A stretch of DNA of 64,000 nt from Luxibacter massiliensis (GTDB lineage Bacteria; Bacillota; Clostridia; Lachnospirales; Lachnospiraceae). The notes beneath the pieces are model-generated. The model saw nothing but the letters and a program-made list of their open reading frames with translations. It had not been told where the DNA came from and ran no database searches. This document shows positions 47,344 through 55,505 of the stretch, one piece after another (the stretch's first letter is position 1; the number at the start of each line of letters is the position of its first letter). The stretch is from contig NZ_UWOE01000001.1 in NCBI RefSeq assembly GCF_900604355.1, positions 1-64,000 on the forward strand, written 5' to 3'. The translations under genes and the position numbers were made by a program.

Positions 47344-48222
47344 ATGGCGTATGGAAAGTCTATAGAGCTGTTTTTGGTCAATGGAACAGCGGATAGCTTG
47401 ACTATAGCGGAGTTGTCAAATTGGAATGGAAAAGCAATTAAGATACCAAGAATAGAAGTGTCTTCGTGCTATAGAGAGGATATTGCTCAAGCGGGAGTAT
47501 ATTTCCTCTTTTGCAAAGAAGATGATGGAACAGATTCAGTATATATCGGAGAAGCGGAAAATGTAAAAGAACGTTTGTTGCAACATTTGCGAGACTATCA
47601 AGCTGAAAAAGAGAAATATTATTGGACCACGGCAGTGATTTTTATAGGGAGAGACCTGAACAAGGCATTGATTCGTTATCTTGAAAATCGATTTGTAGAC
47701 ATTGCAAGACAGTGTAAACGATATCTGGTGCTTACAAAAAACACTTATCGAAATACGGTGATGAAGGAATCACAAATAGCAGTTATGGAAGAATTTATTG
47801 ATAATGTGAGAATTTTGATAAGTGTTTTAGGATATAAAGTATTGGAACCAGTCAATAAACCAGCAACTATAGAAGAAAATGATGGTAACGAAATTGAAAA
47901 AGAAGAAATAAAGTTGCACTTAGAAAGAACAGTGAAGGGAATAGGAAAGATAGAAGCTGATGGTATTCGTACATCTGAAGGTTTTGTAGTGCTAAATGGG
48001 AGTCATATTGCTCCAGAGGATGATGAGACAATCTCAGCAGGTATTAAAGAAAAGAGAAATAAAGCTAATATTGTAGAGGGTATTCTACAGGAGGATGTTT
48101 TGTTTTCAAGTCCATCTGGTGCAGCAATGTTTGTGGTAGGTAAGAGTGCTAACGGATTGACAAGCTGGAAAAATGCAGACGGTATTACACTTAAAGATAT
48201 TGAAAGCGATGAAACAAAATGA
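47344..48222 (+). CDS. GIY-YIG nuclease with DUF4357 domain
   Basis: A 292-residue protein. The GIY-YIG nuclease domain spans about 48-135: GVY at 51-53, YIG at 67-69, Arg77 and the metal-binding Glu114 are all present, so it should be active. The C-terminal ~90 residues (IEADGIRTSEGFVVLNGS, NANIVEGILQED, SPSGAAMFVVG, LTSWKN) match DUF4357, a domain often fused to restriction-type nucleases. It lies 35 bp after the 211-residue protein and probably adds DNA cleavage to the operon. GGGAGGAATA precedes ATG 47344. Confidence 0.9.
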   Translation: MAYGKSIELFLVNGTADSLTIAELSNWNGKAIKIPRIEVSSCYREDIAQAGVYFLFCKEDDGTDSVYIGEAENVKERLLQHLRDYQAEKEKYYWTTAVIFIGRDLNKALIRYLENRFVDIARQCKRYLVLTKNTYRNTVMKESQIAVMEEFIDNVRILISVLGYKVLEPVNKPATIEENDGNEIEKEEIKLHLERTVKGIGKIEADGIRTSEGFVVLNGSHIAPEDDETISAGIKEKRNKANIVEGILQEDVLFSSPSGAAMFVVGKSANGLTSWKNADGITLKDIESDETK

Positions 48223-48273
48223 AACTAATGTTATTGCGAATCGAATGAGAATTAGGAGATAAGGAGATGTACG

Positions 48274-49338
48274 ATGCCATTTAAGATAGTTCGCAACGAT
48301 ATAACAAAAGTAAAAGCAGATGTGATTGTAAATACTGCCAATCCGAATCCAATATGTGCAAGCGGTACAGACTTAGCCATATATGAGGCAGCAGGAAAAG
48401 AAAAGCTTCTCGCAGAAAGAACGAATATCGGCAAAATTGCAAGAGGTGATATTGCTGTTACCGGTGCATATAATCTAAAGGCAAAATATATTATTCATAC
48501 AGTAGGACCGGTATGGACAGACGGAAAGAATCATGAATTTGAAATTCTCGAGAATTGTTATCGAAAATCATTACAGAAAGCATTGGAGCTTGAATGTGAA
48601 AGTATAGCATTTCCACTGATTTCGACAGGTGTATATGGATTTCCCAAGGATAAGGCATTACAGATTGCTGTGTCAGTATTCAGTCAGTTTCTTACTGAAA
48701 ATGAAATGGAAATTATACTTGTAGTGTTTGATAAAAGGTCTTTTCAGCTGTCCGGTCAGATTGTTGGGGATATTGATTCCTACATAGATGCTAATTATGT
48801 CAAGGAAAGTCATAGAAAAGAATATCCGGTGCGAAGCAGAAGCAACGCTCGCATGAGAGAATTGCCAGAGGAAGCGTTCTATGAGGAAATGCTTCAAAGA
48901 GAAGCAGAAGATAACTATCCACTTGAGGAAGATATAGGGTTAGCAGAGCCTTGTATGCTGTCAGCAGACATTTCTTTGGAAGACCAGCTTGCAAATATTG
49001 GCGTTTCATTTCATGATAAATTATTTGAGCTGATCGACGAATCGCATCTTGATAATAAGGATGTGTGGAAACGGGCAAACCTTGATAGAAAACATTTTTC
49101 AAAGATTCAATGTGACCAGAATTATCATCCAAAGAAGAAGACTGTGATGGCACTCTGCATTGCACTGAAGCTTGATCTGGAACAGTCGAAAGACTTACTT
49201 GCCAGAGCAGACTGGGCATTTAGCCCAAGTAGTAAGGTGGATCTGATCGTGCAGAAGGCTATTACAGATAAGCAGTATGATATTATGCAGCTGAATGTGA
49301 CATTATTTAAGTATACGAATGAAATTCTTGGAGTATAG
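48274..49338 (+). CDS. Macro-domain protein with C-terminal XRE-like domain
   Basis: A 354-residue protein. Residues 1-165 are a macro domain (VIVNTANPNP, YIIHTVGPVW, AFPLISTGVYGFP), which binds or hydrolyses ADP-ribose and its derivatives. After a charged linker, residues about 235-354 form a helical domain (FHDKLFELIDESHL, DVWKRANLDRKHFSKI, KKKTVMALCIALKL) resembling an XRE-type DNA-binding fold. That combination is common in bacteria but uncharacterised. TAAGGAGA precedes the start. It is followed by a small gene and an ADP-ribosylglycohydrolase, so an ADP-ribose-linked function is likely. Confidence 0.88.
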   Translation: MPFKIVRNDITKVKADVIVNTANPNPICASGTDLAIYEAAGKEKLLAERTNIGKIARGDIAVTGAYNLKAKYIIHTVGPVWTDGKNHEFEILENCYRKSLQKALELECESIAFPLISTGVYGFPKDKALQIAVSVFSQFLTENEMEIILVVFDKRSFQLSGQIVGDIDSYIDANYVKESHRKEYPVRSRSNARMRELPEEAFYEEMLQREAEDNYPLEEDIGLAEPCMLSADISLEDQLANIGVSFHDKLFELIDESHLDNKDVWKRANLDRKHFSKIQCDQNYHPKKKTVMALCIALKLDLEQSKDLLARADWAFSPSSKVDLIVQKAITDKQYDIMQLNVTLFKYTNEILGV

Positions 49339-49351
49339 GAGCAAGATTGAT

Positions 49352-49639
49352 ATGTGGGATGACATATATAAACCGAATTCTATTTGCAGTGAGGGTGGCA
49401 CGATTATTGCAGATGAGGAATATAAAGAATCGTGTAGGATAACCTTGGAAAGATGTGAAAGATATGATGCAATTACATGTGGAGTATATGGATGTATGAT
49501 GCATACAGCTTTTTGTGATAAAAGTCATAGTCAGGAAGTATTTGATAATATGAAAAAAGACTTGCAGGAATTCATAGATAAGGATACAACAGCGGATGAA
49601 GAAAGTATTTTCTATGAAGAGTTTACAAGTAAATATTGA
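49352..49639 (+). CDS. Small acidic protein between macro and ADPr-hydrolase genes
   Basis: A 95-residue soluble protein with four Cys in the middle (ITCGVYGCMMHTAFC contains three of them) and an acidic end. I do not recognise a family. The start MWDDIYKPN is preceded by TAGGAGC; an earlier in-frame ATG at 49319 overlaps the macro gene. It may be a partner of the macro protein, judged only by position. Confidence 0.6.
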   Translation: MWDDIYKPNSICSEGGTIIADEEYKESCRITLERCERYDAITCGVYGCMMHTAFCDKSHSQEVFDNMKKDLQEFIDKDTTADEESIFYEEFTSKY

Positions 49640-49654
49640 TTAGTAAATGTTACG

Positions 49655-49688
49655 TCGGTACTCACATAGTATCGGCGTTTGTTTTTTA
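49655..49688 (+). terminator. Terminator before the ADPr-hydrolase gene
   Basis: CGTCGGTACT pairs with AGTATCGGCG (G-U pairs included) around a 5-base loop, followed by TTTGTTTTTT. It suggests that the defence-like operon ends here and that the ADP-ribosylglycohydrolase gene has its own promoter in 49690-49780, where I see no clear -35/-10 pair. Confidence 0.6.
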
Positions 49689-49797
49689 TCTTAAAAGTGT
49701 CGCCCGAACAGCGACCATATGAAGATGACTTTTAATTATACTCATATTGTAACAGAGAAAGAGAGGTGCCGGAGTAATCCGGGGATTGGAGGCATAT

Positions 49798-51126
49798 ATG
49801 TACGGAGCAATTTTAGGAGATATTATTGGAAGCCCGTTTGAGTTTGACAGAGGTGATAAAACAAAGAACTTTGATTTGTTTAGTGAAGGCTGTGGCTTTA
49901 CAGATGATTCTGTTATGACAATAGCAGTTGGAGAAGCTCTCATGGCAGTCGGACCAAAAGCTGCAGTAAAGGAAATTGAAGAGGCGGTAGCATCCAATAT
50001 GCAGGATTGGGGAAAAAGATATCCACATGCAGGTTATGGTGGAAGCTTCAGACATTGGCTTAAAGAAAATAATCCGAAGCCATACGGAAGCTATGGAAAT
50101 GGTTCAGCCATGAGAGTGTCAGCGGCAGGCTGGCTTTATGATTCAATTGAAAGAACAAGAGAGGTAGCAAGAGCGACAGCAAATGTGACACATTATCATC
50201 CAGAAGGTATAAAGGGTGCAGAGGCAACTGCAAGTGCAATATACATGGCAAGGAATGGCTCTTCAAAAGAAGAGATCAAAGAGTATATAGAGGGAGAGTT
50301 TAACTATAATCTTGATAGAACACTTGATGAGATCAGACCTGAATATCACATGGATGAGACATGTCAGAGAACAGTACCAGAGGCAATCATCGCATTTCTG
50401 GAATCCAAGGATTTTGAGGACGCAGTGCGTAATGCAGTATCACTTGGTGGAGATACGGATACACTTGGAGCCATTACAGGAAGTATTGCAGAAGCATTTT
50501 ATGGAATCCCTGCTGTGCTGATTGCAGAGTGTAAAAGTCGGATTGATAAGGGACTGATGACGGATGTCCTTGATGAATTTGATCATGTTCTTGGCAGGAG
50601 CATGGATACTTATTCAGATGAAATGGATGAGATACAGGCAGATCAGATGATTGAGGCAGCAATCGATCAGTATTATATTCAGCAGGATAAAAATGGAATG
50701 TTGTTATTTATGGAAGTTATGGTAACAAGAATGCAGCAGGCAGGAGAAGTTGTTGTTCCATATATTACGGAAAATCCTTTTATGTCGGAAGAACAGATAA
50801 GTAAAGTAAAGGCTGGTGACACGATTTCACTTGACCATGATGTAAGACTTAAAATAGAAACTGTAAAAGATGCTGATGAAAAAGAATGGATTGGAGTATT
50901 TACATCTTCTGATGAAATGCATAAGGGTTCTGCTGGAAATGTGCAGATGAATCAGTCTATTGAATCAATACTTCGTCTGGCTCTTAATTGGGAACAGGTA
51001 AATGGAATTGTGATTAATCCTTTTGGTAAGTATATTCAGATGACAAAGAAGATGATAGAGCTTTTAATCAATGGGTATGAACATTATGAGAATGAAAGGA
51101 AGATCAAAGATGATGAGAACAATTAA
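49798..51126 (+). CDS. ADP-ribosylglycohydrolase family protein
   Basis: A 442-residue protein. Residues 1-250 show the ADP-ribosylglycohydrolase fold: MYGAILGDIIGSPFEF at the start, the metal-binding GFTDDSVMT, GGSFRHWL, GNGSAMRVS and GGDTDTLGAITGSIAEA. This family removes ADP-ribose from proteins, nucleic acids or small molecules. The C-terminal ~190 residues (IDQYYIQQDKNGML...) are an additional domain I cannot name. ATG 49798 has TTGGAGG just upstream. It overlaps the start of the SIMPL gene by 14 bp. Confidence 0.9.
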   Translation: MYGAILGDIIGSPFEFDRGDKTKNFDLFSEGCGFTDDSVMTIAVGEALMAVGPKAAVKEIEEAVASNMQDWGKRYPHAGYGGSFRHWLKENNPKPYGSYGNGSAMRVSAAGWLYDSIERTREVARATANVTHYHPEGIKGAEATASAIYMARNGSSKEEIKEYIEGEFNYNLDRTLDEIRPEYHMDETCQRTVPEAIIAFLESKDFEDAVRNAVSLGGDTDTLGAITGSIAEAFYGIPAVLIAECKSRIDKGLMTDVLDEFDHVLGRSMDTYSDEMDEIQADQMIEAAIDQYYIQQDKNGMLLFMEVMVTRMQQAGEVVVPYITENPFMSEEQISKVKAGDTISLDHDVRLKIETVKDADEKEWIGVFTSSDEMHKGSAGNVQMNQSIESILRLALNWEQVNGIVINPFGKYIQMTKKMIELLINGYEHYENERKIKDDENN

Positions 51127-51243
51127 AGTTACGGGAAAAGGAAAAATAGCAGTAAAGCCGGATATGATCCGATTATATGTAAACAAGGAAGAACTTTGCC
51201 ATGAATATGAAGATACTCTTCGCAGATCAACAGAAGTGATATG

Positions 51244-51292
51244 CTCCCCCTATAGGAGACAGTGAAACAAAACACTGTTTCCATAGGGGGGA
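51244..51292 (+). promoter_or_regulatory. Long inverted repeat enclosing the orfA ribosome site
   Basis: CTCCCCCTATAGGAGACAGTG and CACTGTTTCCATAGGGGGGAG (imperfect) face each other around an 8-base loop. The right arm holds the GGGGGGAG ribosome site, 8 bp before the orfA ATG. Transcripts reading in from outside would fold and hide this site, limiting transposase synthesis; this protection is known from other IS elements but inferred here. Confidence 0.65.
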
Positions 51293-51299
51293 GATATTT

Positions 51300-51995
51300 A
51301 TGTCCAAAAGCAAGGTGGCATACGAAAAGAAAATAGAGATCGTGCGGGACTACCTGAATGGTCGAGTGGGGTATAAAGAAAGTATACGGCGAGCAAATAA
51401 CAGTGCGGCGTCATTCCGCCGCTGGGTGCATTTGTATGAAGAAAAGGGAGCGGCGGGACTCCTGCCAAATTCCAAGAACAATATATATCCGGAAGAAGTA
51501 AAGCGAAAAGCAGTCCAGGAATACCTTTCTGGTAATGGTAGCTTGGAATATATCTGTGAAAAATATGAGATCAGATCAACAGACCAACTTCGCAAATGGA
51601 TAAAGGTGTATAATGCTCATGGAGACTTCAACTCAGTCAGGTTTTCCGGAGGAGGAAGCTACATGAAGCAAGGCAGAGAAACCACACAGGAAGAGCGCAT
51701 TGAAATTGCTAAGGATTGCATTGCCAGTGGGAAAAACTATGGAGAAATGGCTCTAAAATATCAGGTGAGCTATCAACAGGTACGGACCTGGACACTTAGG
51801 TTTGAGCAGATGGGCGCGGCAGGGTTGGAAGATCGGCGAGGCCGCCGGAAAAAAGACCAAACTCCCCGCACTGAACTGGAAAAAGCCCAAATCGAAATTG
51901 AGCAACTCAAGCACAAGCTGTATCTGGCAGAAATGGAGAATGCTTTGCTAAAAAAATTGGACGAGATAGAGAGGAGAGATGCTTGGAAGAAGTGA
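51300..51995 (+). CDS. IS3-family transposase OrfA
   Basis: A 231-residue DNA-binding protein with two or three helix-turn-helix units (YKESIRRANNSAASFRRWV; LEYICEKYEIRSTDQLRKWI; GEMALKYQVSYQQVRTW) and a C-terminal leucine-rich coiled coil (ELEKAQIEIEQLKHKLYLAE). This long OrfA is typical of the IS150-like branch. Its end overlaps orfB, and an A7 run at 51950-51956 lies in the shift zone. Confidence 0.93.
   Translation: MSKSKVAYEKKIEIVRDYLNGRVGYKESIRRANNSAASFRRWVHLYEEKGAAGLLPNSKNNIYPEEVKRKAVQEYLSGNGSLEYICEKYEIRSTDQLRKWIKVYNAHGDFNSVRFSGGGSYMKQGRETTQEERIEIAKDCIASGKNYGEMALKYQVSYQQVRTWTLRFEQMGAAGLEDRRGRRKKDQTPRTELEKAQIEIEQLKHKLYLAEMENALLKKLDEIERRDAWKK
51950..51956 (+). other. Programmed -1 frameshift heptamer (A_AAA_AAA)
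   Basis: Seven A's in the register X_XXY_YYZ relative to orfA (CTA AAA AAA). Slipping back by one base enters the orfB frame, which is open from here on, and yields the OrfAB transposase. This is the standard IS3-family arrangement. Confidence 0.75.
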
Positions 51996-52882
51996 GACAG
52001 CGCCGTACTTATCAAGCCATTCAGGAGTGCCACCAGGAGCAGGGGTTCCCCATTGAGGCAGCCTGCAAGCTACTCCATGTGGCCCGTTCCGCTTACCATA
52101 AGTGGGCCACTGGAAAGCGGAGCCGCAGAGCCACAGAGAATGAGCGGTTGGCAGATCAGATCGAGAAAATTCATTCTGAAAGCCCAGACAAGGGTTATCG
52201 TAGGCTCAATGATGATCTGCGCCATGACTACGGTATCCGCATCAATGACAAGAGAGTGCTTCGTATCTGCCGGGCCAGAGATATTCGGTCTACCGTGAAG
52301 TACAGTAACCACGGCTGTACCAGGCGAGCCAAGAACCCTCAGTATCTAGCTGAAAACCTACTGGATCGCCAGTTCTATGCGGAAAAGCCAAATGAAAAAT
52401 GGCTGACCGATGTAACCGAGTTCAAATGGTATGAAGGTATTGAAGTACATAAAGTCTATCTCAGTGCCATTCTGGATCTCTATGATCGGCGTATTGTGTC
52501 CTATGTCATTGGTGAACGCAACGATAACCCTCTTGTATTCAAAACCTTTGATAAGGCTGTAAAGGCAAATCCAGGTGCTCACCCCTTGTTCCACAGTGAC
52601 AGAGGCTTTCAGTATACAAACCGAACATTCCACCACAAACTCGTGCAGGCAGGGATGACACAAAGCATGTCCCGTGTGGCCCACTGCATTGACAACGGCC
52701 CCATGGAGGGGTTTTGGGGTATCTTAAAGCGGGAGCGCTACTACGGCAGACGCTTTACCGGCAAGAAGGAACTTGTCCAGATGATCAAACACTACATCCG
52801 CTACTACAACACCAGAAGAGTACAGCGAAACCTGGGTGTGCTGACACCCATGGAAAAGCACGAATTGTATCTCGCTGCATAA
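51983..52882 (+). CDS. IS3-family transposase OrfB (DDE integrase)
   Basis: A 299-residue catalytic part with an HTH_21-like start (GYRRLNDDLRHDYGI) and the DDE triad visible as TDVTEF, FHSDRGFQY and GPMEGFWGILKRE (35 residues between the second D and the E region is typical). The C-terminus YNTRRVQRNLGVLTPMEK is characteristic. TTG 51983 or, more likely, frameshifting from orfA starts it. The frame is complete. Confidence 0.93.
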   Translation: MEEVRQRRTYQAIQECHQEQGFPIEAACKLLHVARSAYHKWATGKRSRRATENERLADQIEKIHSESPDKGYRRLNDDLRHDYGIRINDKRVLRICRARDIRSTVKYSNHGCTRRAKNPQYLAENLLDRQFYAEKPNEKWLTDVTEFKWYEGIEVHKVYLSAILDLYDRRIVSYVIGERNDNPLVFKTFDKAVKANPGAHPLFHSDRGFQYTNRTFHHKLVQAGMTQSMSRVAHCIDNGPMEGFWGILKRERYYGRRFTGKKELVQMIKHYIRYYNTRRVQRNLGVLTPMEKHELYLAA

Positions 52883-53537
52883 AAAGCGGCCAGCAGCACA
52901 CATAGGCTACTGGCCGGGAAAGTTTTATATTTTTTCACTGTCCTCTTGACGGGGAGCGGTTCAAAGATACAGAGCTGCTCAAGGATTTATTTGAAAAACT
53001 TGGATTTCAGAGAAAAGACCTTAAAACAGTATATTTTAATGTTGATACAGAATATGAAAGCTATCAGGACAGGGATAAGAGTTGGAAGCGAAGATTTGAG
53101 GGATATAAGTATATTCATCATATGAAAATAGAGTTTGCTTCTGATAACAAAAAGCTGGGACAGGTGCTATATGCTTTGGCACATAGTTCATTAAAACCGG
53201 AGTTTTCTATTGAATATACTGTAGCTGATGTAGAAAAATGTAAAAATGAGCTGTTACATAAAGCGATTGAGGATTCCATTCAAAAGGCACAGGTACTTAC
53301 GACAGCAGCGAATGTGAAACTGGATGAAATACAGGCAATTGATTATTCATGGGGAGAGATAGATTTTGTAACAAAGCCATTGAATGAAATGAGATTAATG
53401 GAGTGTACGGAATGTGAAATGAGTGCACCGGGAGCATATGATATAGATATTGAGGCAGATGATATTAATGTTACTGATACGGTAACTGTAATATGGGAAA
53501 TTGCATAAAGAGGAAGATATAAATAGATTAGACGAAA

Positions 53538-53577
53538 AGCAAGAGGCACCGTTATGTAGGCACCTCTTCTTTTTAAA
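53538..53577. terminator. Weak hairpin between SIMPL and relaxase genes
   Basis: AAGAGG and CCTCTT pair around a 16-base loop, followed by CTTTTT on the + strand. It lies between convergent genes, so it could end either transcript. Confidence 0.4.
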
Positions 53578-54931
53578 GAGTTGGCTCTTTTCCTGATATG
53601 GGAAGTTGCATCTCTGGAGCATCGAGTAGCGCAGTGAAATTCTGCTGAATGATTCCTAGGGTTTTCAGCTTTTTCTGTAATTCCTGTTTTTCCCGGACGG
53701 TAGCAGCCTGTTCAGATTCAAGATTTTCAATCTGCTGCTGAATTTTATTAGAGCTTGGGATTTTGGTAACGCCGAGATCCTGAAGCTCTTTTTTTAGTGC
53801 ATCGTGGAGTTGGTATTCTGCCTGATGCTTGGTGCGGTATGCTTTTGGATTTTTTGCAGATTTACAGTCTTCTATCACTTTACGGCAGAGCCGGTAAGAA
53901 TCACAGTGTTTCTGAATGACTTTCTGTGTGCTCAGATCACTGTTGATTTGTGCTATTCTCTGATCAGCAGTTTTAACAGAAGCTTCAATGTCAGAAACAT
54001 GCTGTTGGAAGTCTTCATAATTCAGCAGATTATTTTCAGAAAGATAATTGAACGTGCGGGCTGCTTCTTTTAGATTATTGAGTTTTGCCCAATGTTCAAA
54101 TCCTTCTCGATTGCCTGCCGTTACATACGTGGAGATATTGATATACAGGCGAGCTTCTCTGGACAGATGCTTTGGAGTTTTCACTTTGCTACGATTTTTT
54201 GATAAGCGGATGCGGACATTTTCTTCACTATAATAACTTCCGAGAGATTTCATATAAGTGAAGTTCTTCTGCTCCGGTGCACGGAAGGACAGGTGTTTTC
54301 CTTGGCGGACTTCATATCCGGCTAACTGCATTTTTTGTAGAAATTCCTCATAGTTGATGGAAGTCCAGATTGCCTTATCAACTGTGACACGTAGCTTGGC
54401 TTTCCAACTGGTGCCACGATGATATTCCATGTTCTCTTTATAGCTTTTACCTTTTTCTCCGGTTGGCATACTGGTGGCAAGTCCATTTTCATGGCAAATG
54501 TGATTACTGATCCGGCAGATTTTATGGTAGCTCCGCTTATTGGAAACATACTTGTGATGATCAACAAAACTTGCTGCATTAAAGATGATGTGATTATGAA
54601 TGTGATTTTTGTCAACATGAGTGCTGATCACGTATTCATATTTTCCTTTCAGTACTTCATCTGCAAATTGCTGTCCTAAGCGATGGGCGGTTTCTGCATC
54701 TGTTTCACCAGGCTTAAAGGACTGGATCAGATGAAATGCCAGGTTATCACCTTTATCCATTCCGTTCTTTTTTGTCTGTTCTCTCGTCATGGCAAATTCC
54801 AGATCAGCTGTTTCAGGAGAACAGCCAAAACTGGAAACAAGTAGTTTTTCATCAGTCTTGTCTGGATTCGTGATATAGTCCAGAGATTTCTTATCTGTTA
54901 CTTTAATGGGGAAGATCTTAATATATGCCAT
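53573..54931 (-). CDS. Relaxase / mobilization nuclease (MOBP-like)
   Basis: A 452-residue protein that should nick the element at oriT and pilot the strand into the recipient. The N-terminal relaxase domain (about 1-190) has Tyr19 in SLDYITNPDKT as the likely nucleophile and the metal-binding triad His110, His112, His114 (DKNHIHNHIIFN). The C-terminal ~200 residues are coiled coil (EQAATVREKQELQKKLKTL). Its start overlaps mobC by 34 bp. It matches relaxases of Tn1549/CTn-type elements. Confidence 0.93.
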   Translation of the reverse strand: MAYIKIFPIKVTDKKSLDYITNPDKTDEKLLVSSFGCSPETADLEFAMTREQTKKNGMDKGDNLAFHLIQSFKPGETDAETAHRLGQQFADEVLKGKYEYVISTHVDKNHIHNHIIFNAASFVDHHKYVSNKRSYHKICRISNHICHENGLATSMPTGEKGKSYKENMEYHRGTSWKAKLRVTVDKAIWTSINYEEFLQKMQLAGYEVRQGKHLSFRAPEQKNFTYMKSLGSYYSEENVRIRLSKNRSKVKTPKHLSREARLYINISTYVTAGNREGFEHWAKLNNLKEAARTFNYLSENNLLNYEDFQQHVSDIEASVKTADQRIAQINSDLSTQKVIQKHCDSYRLCRKVIEDCKSAKNPKAYRTKHQAEYQLHDALKKELQDLGVTKIPSSNKIQQQIENLESEQAATVREKQELQKKLKTLGIIQQNFTALLDAPEMQLPISGKEPTL

Positions 54932-55221
54932 AGTTCTTTCACCATCTCTTTCAATTCTTTCATTTCCTCTGGATATAGATCTCCGGTGGTATTTACCTTT
55001 TTTGCAATCTGATTGATATTTACGCCAATCTTGTGCATTTCCTCATATTGTTTCTTCAGTGGAGTTGTATCAGTGTTGACGATGTAACCGTCGATTGCCA
55101 TTTTGCGCAGATAAGCTCCCATGTTTTTTGTTTTTGATTCTATCATCTTTCTGCGGATAAGCTTTCGTTCTTCTTCTGTGACATAAAAATGGATTTCTTT
55201 GTTTCGCTTTCTTTCAGCCAT
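54898..55221 (-). CDS. mobC: MobC-family relaxosome accessory protein
   Basis: A 107-residue ribbon-helix-helix-type protein. NKEIHFYVTEEERKLIRRKM is the RHH DNA-binding part, and GVNINQIAKKVNTTGDLY is the hallmark of the MobC family. It binds oriT and helps the relaxase. It is translated just before the relaxase gene with a 34-bp overlap and lies next to the candidate oriT. AGAAAGGAGAA precedes its start. Confidence 0.92.
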   Translation of the reverse strand: MAERKRNKEIHFYVTEEERKLIRRKMIESKTKNMGAYLRKMAIDGYIVNTDTTPLKKQYEEMHKIGVNINQIAKKVNTTGDLYPEEMKELKEMVKELWHILRSSPLK

Positions 55222-55275
55222 TAGCAGTTTCTCCTTTCTGAGAGGGCAGTAGTATCGTTGCTTTCAGCGTTTTTC

Positions 55276-55345
55276 AATTTAGGGTAGGGTACCCTGAATT
55301 GGGATTTCCCGGAAGTGTATCCTCACTTCCTGTCCTTGCTATTTA
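55276..55345. other. Candidate origin of transfer (oriT)
   Basis: In the 284-bp gap upstream of mobC, an 11-bp inverted repeat AATTTAGGGTA / TACCCTGAATT (55276-55300, one mismatch) is followed by a second hairpin GGAAGTG / CACTTCC (55311-55330) and TGTCCTTGCTATT. A further GC-rich hairpin lies near 55346-55366. Inverted repeats next to mobC and the relaxase gene are the normal form of oriT in MOBP systems. The nick site cannot be placed from sequence alone. Confidence 0.6.
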
Positions 55346-55439
55346 CCGGTGGCACAGCCGCCGGAAGAGAGTCTTAAAAAAGAACCCTCTATAAATAAGG
55401 TACTGAGAGAAGAAAAAGAGGACATCGAAGCTCAGAAGT

Positions 55440-55468
55440 ATGACGCAAGCATGATTCTGTGGTATAGT
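55440..55468 (+). promoter_or_regulatory. Promoter of the NUDIX gene
   Basis: ATGACG (55440-55445), a 17-bp spacer and TATAGT (55463-55468) lie 38 bp before the NUDIX start, pointing away from the relaxase operon. Confidence 0.55.
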
Positions 55469-55505
55469 AAAATCTGAATGAAAAAGAAGAAAAGAGGTCA
55501 AACCG

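Larger units (their letters stand above)
51237..52963 (+). mobile_element. IS3-family insertion sequence
   Basis: A 1727-bp element with ends TGATATGCTCCCC (left) and, reverse-complemented, TGAACCGCTCCCC (right). The inverted repeat resumes further in with AGGAGACAGTGAAA and AGAGGACAGTGAAA. A 3-bp duplication AAG flanks it (51234-51236 and 52964-52966), as usual for IS3. It carries orfA and orfB with a -1 frameshift signal and interrupts the SIMPL gene. Its base composition is richer in G+C than its neighbours. Confidence 0.92.
51113..53508 (+). pseudogene. SIMPL-domain (DUF541) gene interrupted by an IS3 element
   Basis: The 5' part (51113-51236) encodes MRTIKVTGKGKIAVKPDMI..., the start of a SIMPL/DUF541 domain. 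The 3' part (52967-53508) continues with TELLKDLFEKLGF, YFNVDTEYESY and TVTVIWEIA. Removing the IS element and one copy of its 3-bp AAG duplication joins the halves in frame (RRSTEDTELLKDLF) to give 221 codons. The gene was therefore intact before a recent insertion. SIMPL-domain proteins have no settled function. The 5' end overlaps the ADP-ribosylglycohydrolase gene by 14 bp, so the two formed an operon. A 3' fragment starting at ATG 53122 could still be made. Confidence 0.9.

Noticed and set aside
53122..53508. The 128-codon frame after the IS3 element as an independent gene
   Set aside because: It is the 3' part of the interrupted SIMPL gene; joining across the IS restores one continuous frame.
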